A DNA stretch of 64,000 nt from Zygnema cylindricum (lineage: Eukaryota; Streptophyta; Zygnematophyceae; Zygnematales; Zygnemataceae): contig JBBHKE010001550.1 of assembly GCA_037447655.1 (NCBI GenBank), forward strand, positions 44,529-108,528, given 5' to 3'. Position 1 is the first letter of the stretch, and every line of letters begins with the position of its first letter. Position numbers and translations under genes: made by a program. The notes beneath the pieces were generated by a model. That model worked only from the letters and a program-made list of their open reading frames with translations. It was not told the DNA's origin and made no database searches. Below, piece by piece: positions 9,745 through 20,760 of this stretch.

Positions 9745-10888
9745 TTAGGCCATGTAAACTATGATAGTTTGAGAAGAATGGTCCTTGCTGGCAAAATAGA
9801 CGGTGTGTCAATCACAAATCAGCCGGTCAAAACATGTGATGGTTGCGCTTTAGGCAAAATCCACAGACTGCCATTTCCTAAGGAGTCTAAGCATCGGTCA
9901 ACAAAACTTTTACAACAAATTCATTCGGATGTTTTTGGTCCTGCGAAGGTTCCATCTGCCGGGGGGGATGAAATATATGGTCACATTTACAGATGATTTC
10001 TCCAAGTTTACAAAGGTTTACTTCATGAAGGAAAATAGCGAAGTGTTTGGTCACTTCAAACACTATAAAGCATGGGTTGAAAAGCTTCATAATTTACCTA
10101 TAGCATGGGTTGAAAAGCTTCATAATTTACGTAAAGCTTCATAATTTACCTATAGCATGGGTTGAAAAGCTTCATAATTTACCTATTTTGCAGCTCAGAT
10201 CGGACAATGGTGGTGAATATACATCAAAGGAGTTTGAACCTTTTTACTCGAGGAGGGAAAAAGTCATCTATTGACTGTTCCATATTCACCGGAACAAAAT
10301 GAGGTGTTGGAGGGATTAAATAGAACTCTCACGGAGAGCTCTAGGTCGATGCTCGCGGATAAAAATCTGGATCCGAAATTCTGGGTTGAGGCTCTCAATT
10401 GTGCAGTTTATATTAAAAATAGGATAGGATCAAGATTGGTAAAAACTACTATTTTCGAGATCTGGACAGGTAGCAAACCAGATGTTAGCCATTTCAAGAT
10501 CTTTGGTAGTCACTGCTTTATCTTGGATATGTCTACAGATAGATGGAAAATGGAACCAAAGGGATTACCGGGTATTCTGTTAGGATATTATGATCACTCA
10601 AAAGGTTATAGAGTCATTGTGTTTGAGAGGCAAAAAATAGTTGTAGCACGGAATATTATTGTAAAGAATGAGCTTGAATCCATATATTTATTTCAAATGA
10701 CAGAGCAACAAAAGCAGCAAAAAGTACAGGAATACGTCATTTTAGATTGCATGCAAGAAATTGTCCCGCAGATAAAAAATTCTCTAGTAGTGACTCCGGA
10801 GTCCGCCTCTCTACAAGTTACTCAACAAGTTCAGTTCCAACCGGAACAACAACGGTCAATACACAGAGATCGCAACCAGGGCAATTAG
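9745..10888 (+). pseudogene. Copia-2 integrase
   Basis: LGHVNYD...CDGCALGK completes the HHCC zinc motif. HSDVFGPAKVPSAGG and RSDNGGEYTSKEF hold the first two catalytic Asp residues. The third block reads PEQNEVLEGLNRTLTE, with the catalytic-Glu region altered. There are frameshifts near 9965 and 10250, and a repeated segment at 10070-10187. The C-terminal GLPGILLGYYDHSKGYRV motif is clear. Confidence 0.88.
10070..10187 (+). repeat. Short tandem duplication inside integrase
   Basis: The block encoding AWVEKLHNLP is present three times plus a partial copy of its second half, between FGHFKHYK and LQLRSDNGG, where other elements have one. Units are about 33 bp. Confidence 0.9.
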
Positions 10889-10906
10889 CGCAATGGGCGG
10901 CATCCA

Positions 10907-12572
10907 ATGATCTTAGCCTCAGAATTTTCGAGGGGAAGAAGATCTAGCAACCGCCTACAAGCAAGCTCTCACTTTGCCTACTCGCCAACCTCAGGGGAGC
11001 CCTTGACCATCAAAGAGGCCTTCTCATCCCCGGAGCGGAATCACTGGATCGAGGCAGCAAACGACGAAATGAAGTCCATCATTGAGGCTCAAACATGAGG
11101 CTTGTGGACCTTCCTCCGGACTGAAAAGCAACCAGCAACAAATGGGTATTCAAGGTGAAGTTAAATCCCGAAAACACCATTGAACGCTAGAAGGCCAGGC
11201 TTGTGGCAAAGGGCTACAATCAAAAGAAAGGATTCGATTTTGAAGAAACATTTTCTCTGGTTGTAAGATTTCCGACAGTTAGGACTTTGTTGTCTATAGC
11301 TACTAAGGAAGATATGGAAATTCATCAGATGGATGAAAAGACAACCTTTTTGCATGGAGAACTAGAAGAAGCCATTTACATCCAACAGCTTGAAATGTAT
11401 GCAGAACCAGGAAAAGAGCACTTAGTATGCAAACTGTTAAAATCTTTGTACGGCCTAAAACAGGCCCCTAGGCAATGGAATCTGAATTTGATGAATTCTT
11501 AACTGGTCTAGGATTTTAAAAGATAAGTTGTGATCACTCTGTCTACGTTCTAAAGGGTGAAAATGGGATAGTGTACATAACGATGTATGTAGATGATTTA
11601 CTATTAATTAGCAAATTAATGACTGAAATTAACAAAATCAAAACTGCTCTAAACTCACGGTTCGAGATGAAAGACGTCGGTGAGGCAAAGTATATTTTGG
11701 GTATCCAAGTAGAGAGGGACAGAAATAAGAAAGTAATAAAATTGACTCAAAAAGAGGCTATTCGAAACATGTTAGATAAGTGTGGAATGCGGGGGGCAAA
11801 AGGATGTCTAAGTCAAATAAAATTTCGGCAGAAGTTAGAGGGAGAAGAGACAAAACCGGGTGTCATTGTTAGCGAGTATTTGGAGTCAAGGGAGAATGAT
11901 CCTCTATCACTGATGCCTTATAGACAGATATTGGGAAGCTTAATATATTTCATGACCTGTACCCGTCCTGACATTGCTGCAGTAGTTGGGGTATTGAGCA
12001 GAAGTCTAGAGAATCCGAGAAAATCTGATTTTGATGCAGCAAGGAGAGTCTTAAGATATTTGGCAGGAACCAAAGACCTCAAACTCACACTAGGGAGAGG
12101 AGAAGTAAAAATGCAAACGAGGAGTGATGCAAGCTATGGTGACATGCCAAGTCGGAAGTCCACCACGGGATTTGTTCTACAAATTAGGAACGGGACTTGT
12201 TGCTGGAGCGGCAAACTTCAAAAGGTTACAGCACAGTCGACAATGGAGTCAAAATATATGGCAGCAAGATCGACCCTCAAAGAACTCTTATGGGTAAAAT
12301 CCATGTTACAAGAACTAGGATACATGCAGATTGGTCCACAAGTGATCTGGTGTGAAAACCAGGTTGCCATTGCCATTGCGTCTAACTTGAGTCATCACTT
12401 CAAAAGCAAGCACATGGATGTAAGATTACACTTTGTAAGAGAAAAAGTGTTCTCTAAAGTGATTAAAATATGTTATTTGCCAGATGCAAAAATGATTGCT
12501 GATATGCTCACTAAAGCTCTTCCCGCTCCTAAGCTGAAGTATTGCAGAAACGCAGTGGGACAAAGGGAATAG
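10907..12572 (+). pseudogene. Copia-2 reverse transcriptase and RNase H
   Basis: Starts in the linker (RRSSNRLQ...) and runs through RT blocks [52 protein letters not shown] and the active site YVDDLL (near 11588). It is broken by stops near 11100 and 11190 and a frameshift at about 11500. From 11571 a 333-residue open frame covers the RT thumb, the SLIYFMTCTRPDIAAVVG block and all of RNase H. The RNase H motif reads CENQVA instead of CDNQAA, losing a catalytic Asp. Confidence 0.9.
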
Positions 12573-12732
12573 TTGAGTTGGTATAATGTTATGCTGCGAT
12601 ACTGTGCTAAGTCCAACATTGAGATGTAGTGGGACTGGGTGACTTGCTGATTGCTATAAAACTATGCTACGATGCTGCGCTAGTTTGTCATCGCAGCTGC
12701 GCCGGAAAACTGAGTCTAAAGCTTTAGAGGAG
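12573..12732 (+). other. Copia-2 3' untranslated region and polypurine tract
   Basis: Non-coding, near-identical to 7441-7600. It ends in AAAGCTTTAGAGGAG, the likely plus-strand primer tract next to the LTR start. Confidence 0.7.
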
Positions 12733-12760
12733 TGTTGTTTTTGGAAAGCTTTCAGTCTCA

Positions 12761-12935
12761 GCAGACAGAGCAGCACAACAACACAGTAGTAGAGCATTGC
12801 AGCAGCAGAGCAATACAGCAGCGGAGCTGCTATGCAGACAGAGCAGCGCAGCAACGCAGCAGCAATGCAGCGCAGCAGCAGAGTAATGCAGCAGCGCGGC
12901 TGCTATGCAGACAGAGCAGCGCAGCAGCTAAGCTG
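12761..12935 (+). repeat. CAG-rich minisatellite in Copia-2 3' LTR
   Basis: Irregular GCAGCAGAGCAATACAGCAG-like units, longer than the tract of the central LTR. It gives repetitive spurious open frames on both strands. Confidence 0.75.
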
Positions 12936-13090
12936 CGACACATACAGGACAACGCAGCTGCAGTTACTTTGGATATAATCCGTAGAGACAACGCAGCTAC
13001 TATTATCTTATATATGATTCGGTACGGACAACGCAACTGCGATTGATACGAATCAAGTCAACGGACCTCAACTTAGTGGTAGCTTAGTGG

Positions 13091-13932
13091 TGTTGTTTTT
13101 AGAAAGCTTCAGTCCTCTCTATGCCTCAGGTGTGAGGAAGAGAGAGCTGTTCAAGACTTAAGTTATTTTTGGTTGAGTTCGGTTCAGTGCTTACCAAAAT
13201 TAGTGTGACAGTGAAGTTGGGAGTTCACGGTTCATTCACACTTGGGACACGCGTCATCACTTGAGAGAAATGAGTGAGTATGTTCTTCGTGGACATACGC
13301 AAATTCGGCAAGACCATGGGAATTCGTGAAGTCAATTCTACTGTGCCAAATCCTCAAGTCGGACGGTTGATAGCCGCCGCCAACAAATACTGACGAGGCG
13401 TGATTAAATCACTATCACTTTACGTTGTCTGAACTTCGGTGTAAATATTTGGTAGAATAAAATTTTGTATGTATGAATTAGTTGTTTAGTGTTGAGAATG
13501 TAGTTTATGACATACCTTCAGTGCACAGGTATACTCATAGTATTTGTTGTGTTAGAATGTTATATGTACGGCTCGATTGCCTCCATACAGCTTAGTGTAG
13601 TTTCGGTGTATTGGAGAAGGACTTAGTGAATTTGATTCATTAGGAACAAATGATATGAAAACTGTGCACTCAGTTTTATGTAATTTCATTTCTGCATATC
13701 TCACAGATTTGTTAGCAGAATTCACTGAAAATTTGTGTAAATTTTTCTTTGTATGTTTTCTACACTGTGGTAAATTTTCAGGACCATTTCGTAGTTTTTC
13801 TGAAAGTTATAGTCTGTCAAAGTTGCTGTTCAGCCATCGGTATTTGTGGAAGCTTCCTCTTTTGATTTGTTCTACGATGACTACTGCTGCATCTTCTTCA
13901 TCTTCACTGCCAGCAGTTGTCTCAGATTAAGA
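13091..13932 (+). mobile_element. Solo LTR (TGTTGTTTTTAG type)
   Basis: Complete 842-bp LTR starting TGTTGTTTTTAGAAAGC and ending CTCAGATTAAGA (the usual end is CTCAGAACAACA). It is flanked by the 5-bp duplication AGTGG (13086-13090 and 13933-13937). No internal domain is present, so it arose by LTR-LTR recombination. A Gag start ATGACTACTGCTGC lies near its end. Confidence 0.88.
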
Positions 13933-14343
13933 AGTGGTGGCTCACCGGTAGCTCAGTGCTTGCTTAGTATTAGCTTGAGAGCTTGACGTACCTCTCACGT
14001 ACACTAGCATTGTCGGTACAACACTAGTATAAGACTTAGGACTCAGAACACATGATGTATCTAGACTTCCAAGAAGTAAAACTGTAGACAGTTTTTGGGA
14101 AACTTTTGAGTATTATATCTTGAGTGTTGTCAGGTCACTTGTACTGAAACTTTGGGAGTTGTCACTGTTTATGCTGCTCTATACTTTGAAAGAGCTTTGT
14201 GAAGTTTGGATGCGTGTATAAGATTCGGTGAGCACTTGTAAACAATTGTTTGGTAGGATTCTTGATAGCTTTTGAGAGTGTATCATGTCTACTTCTACTA
14301 CTACTGCTGCTCCTCCACTTGCACCGGTGGTTGTAGAACAACA

Positions 14344-14365
14344 CAATATACCTCTTTTTTCAACA
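14344..14365 (-). mobile_element. Copia-1 3' LTR, first 22 bases
   Basis: The minus strand starts TGTTGAAAAAAGAGG right after the polypurine tract AAAATAAGAGGAG. The LTR breaks off at Copia-2 and continues at 6469 going down to 5496. Confidence 0.8.
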
Positions 14366-14378
14366 CTCCTCTTATTTT

Positions 14379-16205
14379 CTAGTCTATCTTTTGCTTCAGT
14401 CCACACTTCTCCCAATAGAATATCAATTTAGGAGAAGGGACCTTTTTAGTCATCATATCTGCTACCATCTCACCATCTGGTCTATATTCCAAACTAATGA
14501 TTTTATTCTTAACTTTCTCCCTAACAAAGCTCAAACGAATATCCATGTGTTTTGCTTTAAAATGATGCTTAGGGTTCGCTGGAATTGCAATAGCAGCTTG
14601 ATTGTCACAAAATGTCTTTTGTACTCCATTCTTCATGTATCCCAATTATTGAAGCGGAGATTTCACCCACATTAACTCTTTCACAGCCGAACAAGAGGCC
14701 ATATACTCAGCCTCCATGGTGGACTAAGCAATGACCTTTTGTTGCTTACTGCTCCAACCGCAAGCTCCATTCCCAACATATAACACATACCCTGAAGTAC
14801 ACCTCCTCATCGAAGCATCCCCATAACTGGCATCACTCGAAGTAGTGATGTCAGTATTATCCCCTCCCAGATGCAACCACAAATCTGTAGTTCCTACCAA
14901 ATACAGCATGACCCTTTTGGCCACTTCCCAATCTTTCTTCCTAGGATCATTCACACTCCTACTTAATACTCCCACAACTGCAGCTATACCAGGACGAGTA
15001 CAGTTCATAAAGTAGATCAAACTACCGACAACCTGTCTGTACGGAATAGTTTGCATGAACTTGCTTTCCTCATGTCCTAGCTCATCATCCAAAATCAAAA
15101 CTCCCTCTTCTGAGCTCCCCTCAATTCCCTTCTTTAAGTCCATTGGAGTTGTACAGCTATTTGCCTTTTCCATTTGAAAATTTTCAAGCATATTCCCAAT
15201 TGTTTCCTTTTTAGTTAGTCTAATTGTCTTCTTTTTTCTATCCCTCTCCATTTCAATTCCCAATATGTACTTTGCCTCCCCTAAAACTTTCATTTCAAAT
15301 CTACTCTTTAGATCTTTTTTCAATCTATTAATTTTCACCATTGATTTACTTAACAGAAGCAGATCATCAACATATATGGCAATGAAAATTATACCTTCCT
15401 CATCCTCAAATAAGTAGATCGAATGATCCGAACTGATTCGGATATATCCCAAATTCGTCAAAAACTCGTCCAACTTTTTGTTCCATTGGCGAGGAGCTTG
15501 CTTTAGTCCATAATGGGACTTTATCAACCTACACACCTTGCCTTCTTCTCCTTTCTCGACAAATCCTTCCGATTTTCTCATGAAAATCTCTTCTTCCAAT
15601 TTTCCGAGTAAGAAAGCAGTTTTGATGTCCATCTGGTGCACTTCCATGTCTTCCGCTGCCATGAGACTTAGTAAAATCCGGACGGAGGGGAATCTAACAA
15701 CCGGAGCAAAGGTCTCCTCATAATCGATTCCCTCCTTTTGTGTGAACCCCTTTGCCACTAATCTGGCCTTGTATCGCTCGATAGTGTTATCAAGATTGAG
15801 ATTCAACTTAAATACCCACTTGCATCCTATTGGTTTTCTTTCCGGAGGACAATCCACCAACTCCCAAGTGTTTCCTTCCATAATGGAAGCCATCTCATCA
15901 TTAATAGCTGTCACCCATCTACCACCTTCTGGACTATTAACCGCTTCCGAGTAATTCTGAGGTTCACTCAAATGTGACAGCTTAGTTACCTTGTTGTTCA
16001 CTTGTCTCTCTTGAAGTCTCTTGCTGCTTCTCCTTCCTCCTTCAAACTCCAATGCTGGAATGGAGGGTAATCTTGGGTTTTCTTTGAACAACTTCGCCTT
16101 CACTCCTATCAGTGGAGTCCATCTCCGACGTTCATCGTCCATTTCCAGTCTTTCTTCGTTTTCTTCCTCTTTGAACCGGATGTTTTGACTCCAAGAGAGT
16201 GTCAC
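14379..16205 (-). pseudogene. Copia-1 reverse transcriptase and RNase H
   Basis: The longest open stretch among the Copia elements here: 493 residues at 14724-16205 cover the linker, RT and most of RNase H. Blocks are [42 protein letters not shown], the active site YVDDLLLLSK, SLIYFMNCTRPGIAAVVG and SDASYGDASMRRCTSGYV. One stop after KVIA and another before LGYMK separate the C-terminal DNQAAIAI block, which ends at 14379. The relatively open frame suggests a younger insertion than Copia-3 or Copia-4. Confidence 0.92.
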
Positions 16206-16952
16206 TCTCGGTCAATTTTTCCTCTTCCTTTGCAAAGTCAGGTTGAACCAGAGTTCGGTTAGTAGAATCTGAATCTAACTCACTTTCGGATTATATTCTA
16301 ATTCTGACCGGTTTAATGTACTTAAAGGGATCTATGAATTTTCCTTCATCTTTAACTACCAAGTGTTTCACTAGAATTATGTCTTCTCTTCCGAGATCAT
16401 AAACTCTATACCTTTTTACGTTCTCATCATACCCAAGTAAGTATCCCGACTTTCCTGTAGCATCTAACTTCTAATCACATTTTTCTTTTTTTAAACTAAA
16501 CACTTGACTTCCAAACACCTTTAAGTGTGATATATTAGGTTTTCTCTCGGTCCATCTTTCATAGGGTGTTTGACCTTTTACAGCTGAGGTAAGGACTCTT
16601 TTTTTGAGATAGTTAGCACAATTCATAGCTTTTGCCCAAAAGCTTTTCCTTATCTTTTTATCTGTCAACATGCTACGGGCACTATCACTTAATGTCCGAT
16701 TTAGTCTCTAGGCTACACCATTTTGTTCTGGGTTCTTTGGGACAGTCTTTTGGTGTTGAACCCCTTCCTCTTTCAAGTAGTCCTCAAATTCATTAGAAGT
16801 GAATTACCCCCCATTATCACTTCTCACTCTCTTTATAGGTGTCTCATGAAGCGTTTCGCTCCATGATTTATATTCTTTAAAGTAAGCAGAAGCATTACAT
16901 TTGTTTTTCAAGAAATATACTCTAGAGTATCTAGACCAATCATCAGGGATAG
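16206..16952 (-). pseudogene. Copia-1 integrase core and C-terminus
   Basis: Fragments include KSFWAKAMNCANYLKKRV, TPYERWTERKPNISHLKVFG and the region of RSDNGG near 16800-16830. Several stops and frameshifts break it. Catalytic residues cannot all be placed in one frame. Confidence 0.75.
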
Positions 16953-17837
16953 TTAGCATAAATCTTTTCCCTCAACTGATGGCACTTTAGCCGGTCCCCA
17001 CATGTCAGTGTGAACCAAATCTAAAACCTTTTCACCCTTATATGTTGCGGCTTTTGGAAAAGGCAATCTGTGGGCCTTTCCTTGAGCACTCCCACTACAA
17101 TCATCCAAAGTCTTGTTATATCCAAAATGTATGCCCTCAACTACACCCGTTTTCTTCATTTCCTTCAATCTATCTAGATGCACATGTCCCAATCTTTTAT
17201 GCCACATCATTAAATCACTTACACCAGCATAGTAAACTCCTGTCTTTTCATTACTCAAATTCAGCCTAAACATTCCTTGGCTTCCCTTTTCAGCGGTGAA
17301 GTACACATCATTCTCATAGCTAGCAACGAAGACTTCTTTTTTAGTACTAGTCTCAAAGCCCTTATCATCTAAGACCGACGTAGAGATAAGATTTTTGTTC
17401 AGCTCAAGAATAAAAAGAATATCAGAGAAAGTGACTATAGATGTCTTTCCATCAACTAGGACCCTCAAATCTAGTGATCATACTGAATTTGTGGTCACTA
17501 TTCTCCCATCCCCATACTCTATCTCTACAGTAGGGATCTTTCTCATTTTGGTAAACAATGGTTTTTCTCTACACATATGCATAGAGGCTCTTGAATCAAT
17601 GATCCATCTTTCTTCAAGAGCTTCTTTCACTCCATTGAAAGCACACATTTGCCTCCTTGGAATCTCCTGCTCACCTTTCACCTCCAACTCCTCGTCGAGG
17701 AGAAGTTCTCCATCGTCATCATTGGTATCCTCTCCAACAACTTGTGTCGCAACGAACGCCTTCTTTTTCATTTTGGTCGGTTTTCCAATCGATTCTTCCT
17801 TCAATCTCAACTCCGTCAACTTATTACACACCGCCAT
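16953..17837 (-). pseudogene. Copia-1 protease and integrase N-terminus
   Basis: The protease block reads WIIDSRASMHMC, so the catalytic D-S-G is changed to D-S-R. It is followed by the LFILELNKNLIST block, MMWHKRLGHVHLDRL and CSGSAQGKAHRLPFPKA. The last block has lost one zinc Cys (usual CSGCA). One stop lies near 17475. Confidence 0.85.
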
Positions 17838-18211
17838 CTAGTTTCCCAGCTTCTTACAAAAATGGCAAAGCCCCTTCAGAGCCCTTGGTCGAGATCCGTC
17901 ATGGTTTCCTCTTCCCCCTCCACCAAAGTTCCCATAAGGTTTATTGGAATCCTTATCTCCCCAGTTAGTACCAGCAGCCAATGCCTGAACACTCTTTCCC
18001 CCTCTCCGAATCTCAATTTTGCTTTCTCGAACCAAAATCATTCCCACAACGGAGTTCCAGATCAATCGATGATATGGCAAGTCCTGAACCCTGCTAACAA
18101 TGTTTTCATAATCATTTGGGAGTTTCACCAACAAAGTATTCACCTTCTCTCTCTCGGTCTCCCCTTTCCCTGCACTCTCCAACTCTATAAATAACCCGGC
18201 CAAGTCACTAC
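17838..18211 (-). pseudogene. Copia-1 gag, C-terminal part
   Basis: Encodes LAGLFIELESAGKGETEREK, the INRVQDLP-like block and a basic RRGGKSVQA region. It ends in LCHFCKKLGN followed by a stop. The zinc knuckle should read CX2CX4HX4C; the His is Asn here. Confidence 0.85.
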
Positions 18212-19057
18212 TGTTTTTTTGAGACAACTGCTGGCATTGAAGATGAAGAAGATGCAGCAGCAGTAGTCATCGTAGAACAAATCAAAAGAGGAAGCTTCCA
18301 CAAATACCGATGGCTGAACAGCAACTTTGACAGACTATAACTTTCAAAAAAACTCTCCAATGGTCCTGGAAATTTACCACAGTGTAGATAACATAAAAAG
18401 AAAAAACTACAAAAAAATTCAATGAATTCCGCTCACAGATCTGTGAGATAAGCAGAAATGAAATTACATAAAACTGAGTGCACGATTTTCATATCATTTG
18501 TTCCTAATGAATCAAATTCACTTAGTCCTTCGATACACAAAAACTACACTAAGTTGTACGGAGGCAATCCAGCTGTACATATAATATTCTAACACAACAA
18601 ATACTATGAGTATACCTGTGTACTGAAGGTATGTCATAAACCACATTTGCAATACTAAACAACTGCTTATTCACTATAGACAAAATTCTATTCTACCAAA
18701 TATTTACACCGAAGTTCAAACAACGTAAAGTGATAGTGATCTAGTCAGGCCTCGTCAGTATTTGTTGGCGGCGGTTGTCAGCCGTCCGATTAGAGGATTT
18801 GGCACCGAATAACTGACTTCACGAAGTCTCATGGTCTTGCCGAATTTCCGTACGTCCACGGAAGACATACTCATGCATTTCTATCAAGTGACGACGCATG
18901 TCCCAAGTGTGAATGAACCGTGAACTCCCAACTTCATTGTCACACTAATTTTGGTAACCACTGAACCGAACTCAACCAAAAATAGCTTAAGTCGTGAATA
19001 GCTCTCTCTCTCTCACAGCTGAGGTATAGAGAGGACTAAAGCTTTCTAAAAACAACA
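18212..19057 (-). mobile_element. Solo LTR (TGTTGTTTTTAG type) in Copia-1 gag
   Basis: 846-bp LTR on the minus strand between ACTAC (18207-18211) and ATTAC (19058-19062), a target duplication with one mismatch. The minus-strand start is TGTTGTTTTTAGAAAGC at 19057. Gag coding resumes on both sides. Confidence 0.85.
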
Positions 19058-19276
19058 ATTACAAAAATCTAACATCTTCCCCCCTTTGTATACATATGCT
19101 TGTACCTTTTGATCTGCTAGCTTTTGGTGCTGAATCGTACCACTCTTGTAAATGTTGACAAGAGCCTCCCACAACTCGTTCGCCTTGTCAACATGATGAT
19201 GAGGTGTAGCCACTGCGTGGGTGAGACGCTTGAGAATAAAATGAGTCCCCGCTGTATTGTTGAAATCCCAGATTTC
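19058..19276 (-). pseudogene. Copia-1 gag, central part, cut by gap
   Basis: Minus strand: a W-D-F-N-N block, then THFILKRLTHAVATPHHHVD, ANELWEALVNIYKSGTIQ and GGKMLDFCN. It matches gag of Copia-5 (47690-47930) and Copia-3. The N-terminal part and the 5' LTR lie beyond the gap. Confidence 0.85.
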
Positions 19277-19286
19277 NNNNNNNNNN
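19277..19286. other. Assembly gap (10 N)
   Basis: Ten N bases. Copia-1 gag stops dead here and unrelated sequence follows, so the true gap length and even adjacency are unknown. Confidence 1.
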
Positions 19287-19578
19287 GCGAATGTGTAGAC
19301 ACTATATTCGTCTTTACTTTAATTTATTTTGACTCACATGTCAAAAATATAGTAAACAAGGATTACTTAGCTTAAGTGATTCAGGATGAAGATATGTGGC
19401 TTTGATGTGATTCGACATGCCTCCGTAAGGTCGGCATGTATATTGTAAGATTGTGTTGTTTATCACCCTCATATGGACACATGACTTCGATACAGTATTT
19501 GGTGTAAGAGTTGTGATTTGTTGATTAAGTGATGTTTGTTTTAAGATAAGATGGTTTATAAATGTGGCTTCAAGTCTG
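19287..19578. other. Unassigned DNA after the gap
   Basis: A/T-rich, without a usable open frame or a clear match to other parts of the window. Confidence 0.4.
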
Positions 19579-20130
19579 TCCAACAAATACTGACGAGGCG
19601 TGACTAGATCACTATCACTTTACGTTGTCTGAACTTCGGTGTAAATATTTGGTAGAATAGAATTTTGTTTGTAGTGAATTAGTTGTTTAGTGTTGAGAAT
19701 GTGGTTTATGACATAGCTTCAGTACACAGGTATACTCCCACTATTTGTTGTGTTAGAATGTTATATGTACGGCTGGAATGCCTCCGTACAGCTTAGTGTA
19801 GTTTCGGTGTATAGAAGTAGGACTTAGTGAATTCGATTCATTAGGAACAAATGATATAAAAACTGTACACTCAGTTTTATTTAATTTCATTTCTGCTTAT
19901 ATCACAGATGTGTAAGCGGAATTCATTGAAATTTTGTGTGAGTTTTATTTTGTATGTTATCTACATTGTGGTAAATTTTCAAGACCGTTAAATAATTTGT
20001 CCGAAAGTTATAGGCTGTCAAAGTTGTTGTTCAGCCATCATTATTTGTGGAAGCTTCCTCTTTTGTTTTGTTCTACGATGACTACTGCTGCATCTTCTTC
20101 ATCTTCACTGCCAGCAGTTGTCTCAGAACA
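19579..20130 (+). repeat. TGTTGTTTTTAG-type LTR lacking its 5' part
   Basis: Follows the solo LTR at 13091 from 'ccaacaaatactgacgagg' to CTCAGAACA. It carries the Gag start MTTAASSSSSLPAVVSEQ. No primer site follows, so this is a solo or truncated copy. Confidence 0.8.
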
Positions 20131-20760
20131 ATACATACAGGCACAAAACGGAAGCATCTTATGAATTTTATTCCATGCACTACTGTGGTCCCCGGCCTTA
20201 CGGACAGACAGCGTTGCACTTTGTTGGGTAAGGTCATGGATCCTCAGTTTTTATCATTTATCTTAGGTCTTGGCCTAGAAGCTGGTCGCTACGTAGAGAA
20301 TCACCCCATGCAACCAGCTGGGGGGGGGAATACGGCGGCTCCTTCACATCTTGTTTCCTCTCGCACCTCTCCTAGTCTCAAGGGAAACCCATTTCAGTTT
20401 TTTCTCTTCCCTTCTCTCACACCTGCCGTTAAGGACATCTCCATCTATGATTTCCTCAACCCTAGTCATATGTCTTGGGAAATCCCGGCCTATACAGCCG
20501 TTCAATCCACAATTTCATCGTTTCTTAGTCTAGCATTGAACTAAACAGCTGCATTTCGGACGTGTAACTAGCACCACTGGGTGAACTGCTTGCAATAGAC
20601 TCCGGTAAAATACTAGTTAGGCCACTCACTCATCGCCGATGAGCAAATTGCATTTGCTCAGGCCATGGAAGCTTTCACTATCAAGAGTCCCGAGACGCCC
20701 AAGTGCAAATTCGGTTCGAGTCTCACAAAGGCGGAACAGACACTATTAAGTTACACAGTC
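20131..20760 (+). pseudogene. Gypsy-1, region before RT
   Basis: Of the long frame at 20047-20544 only the last part is outside the LTR fragment, and I do not recognise it. From about 20640 the text reads IADEQIAFAQAMEAFTIKSP and TLLSYTVTRHRDQF, which fits the stretch before Gypsy reverse transcriptase. Gag and protease are not identifiable, so the 5' part of the element is missing or decayed. Confidence 0.5.

Larger units (their letters stand above)
12733..14343 (+). mobile_element. Copia-2 3' LTR, interrupted by a solo LTR
   Basis: It starts TGTTGTTTTTGG and ends GTAGAACAACA, both as in the central LTR. A foreign 842-bp LTR plus 5-bp duplication splits it at 13091-13937. It contains a CAG-rich minisatellite (12761-12935) and the MSTSTTTAAP-type Gag start near 14286. 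Confidence 0.85.

Noticed and set aside
12732-13046. Ser/Gln-rich and Leu/Cys-rich frames over the CAG tract
   Set aside because: Shadow frames of the LTR minisatellite; the region is LTR, not coding.
20047-20544. 165-codon frame as an intact Gypsy gag
   Set aside because: Its first part is translated LTR (shadow of MTTAASSSS) and the rest has no zinc knuckle or gag motif.
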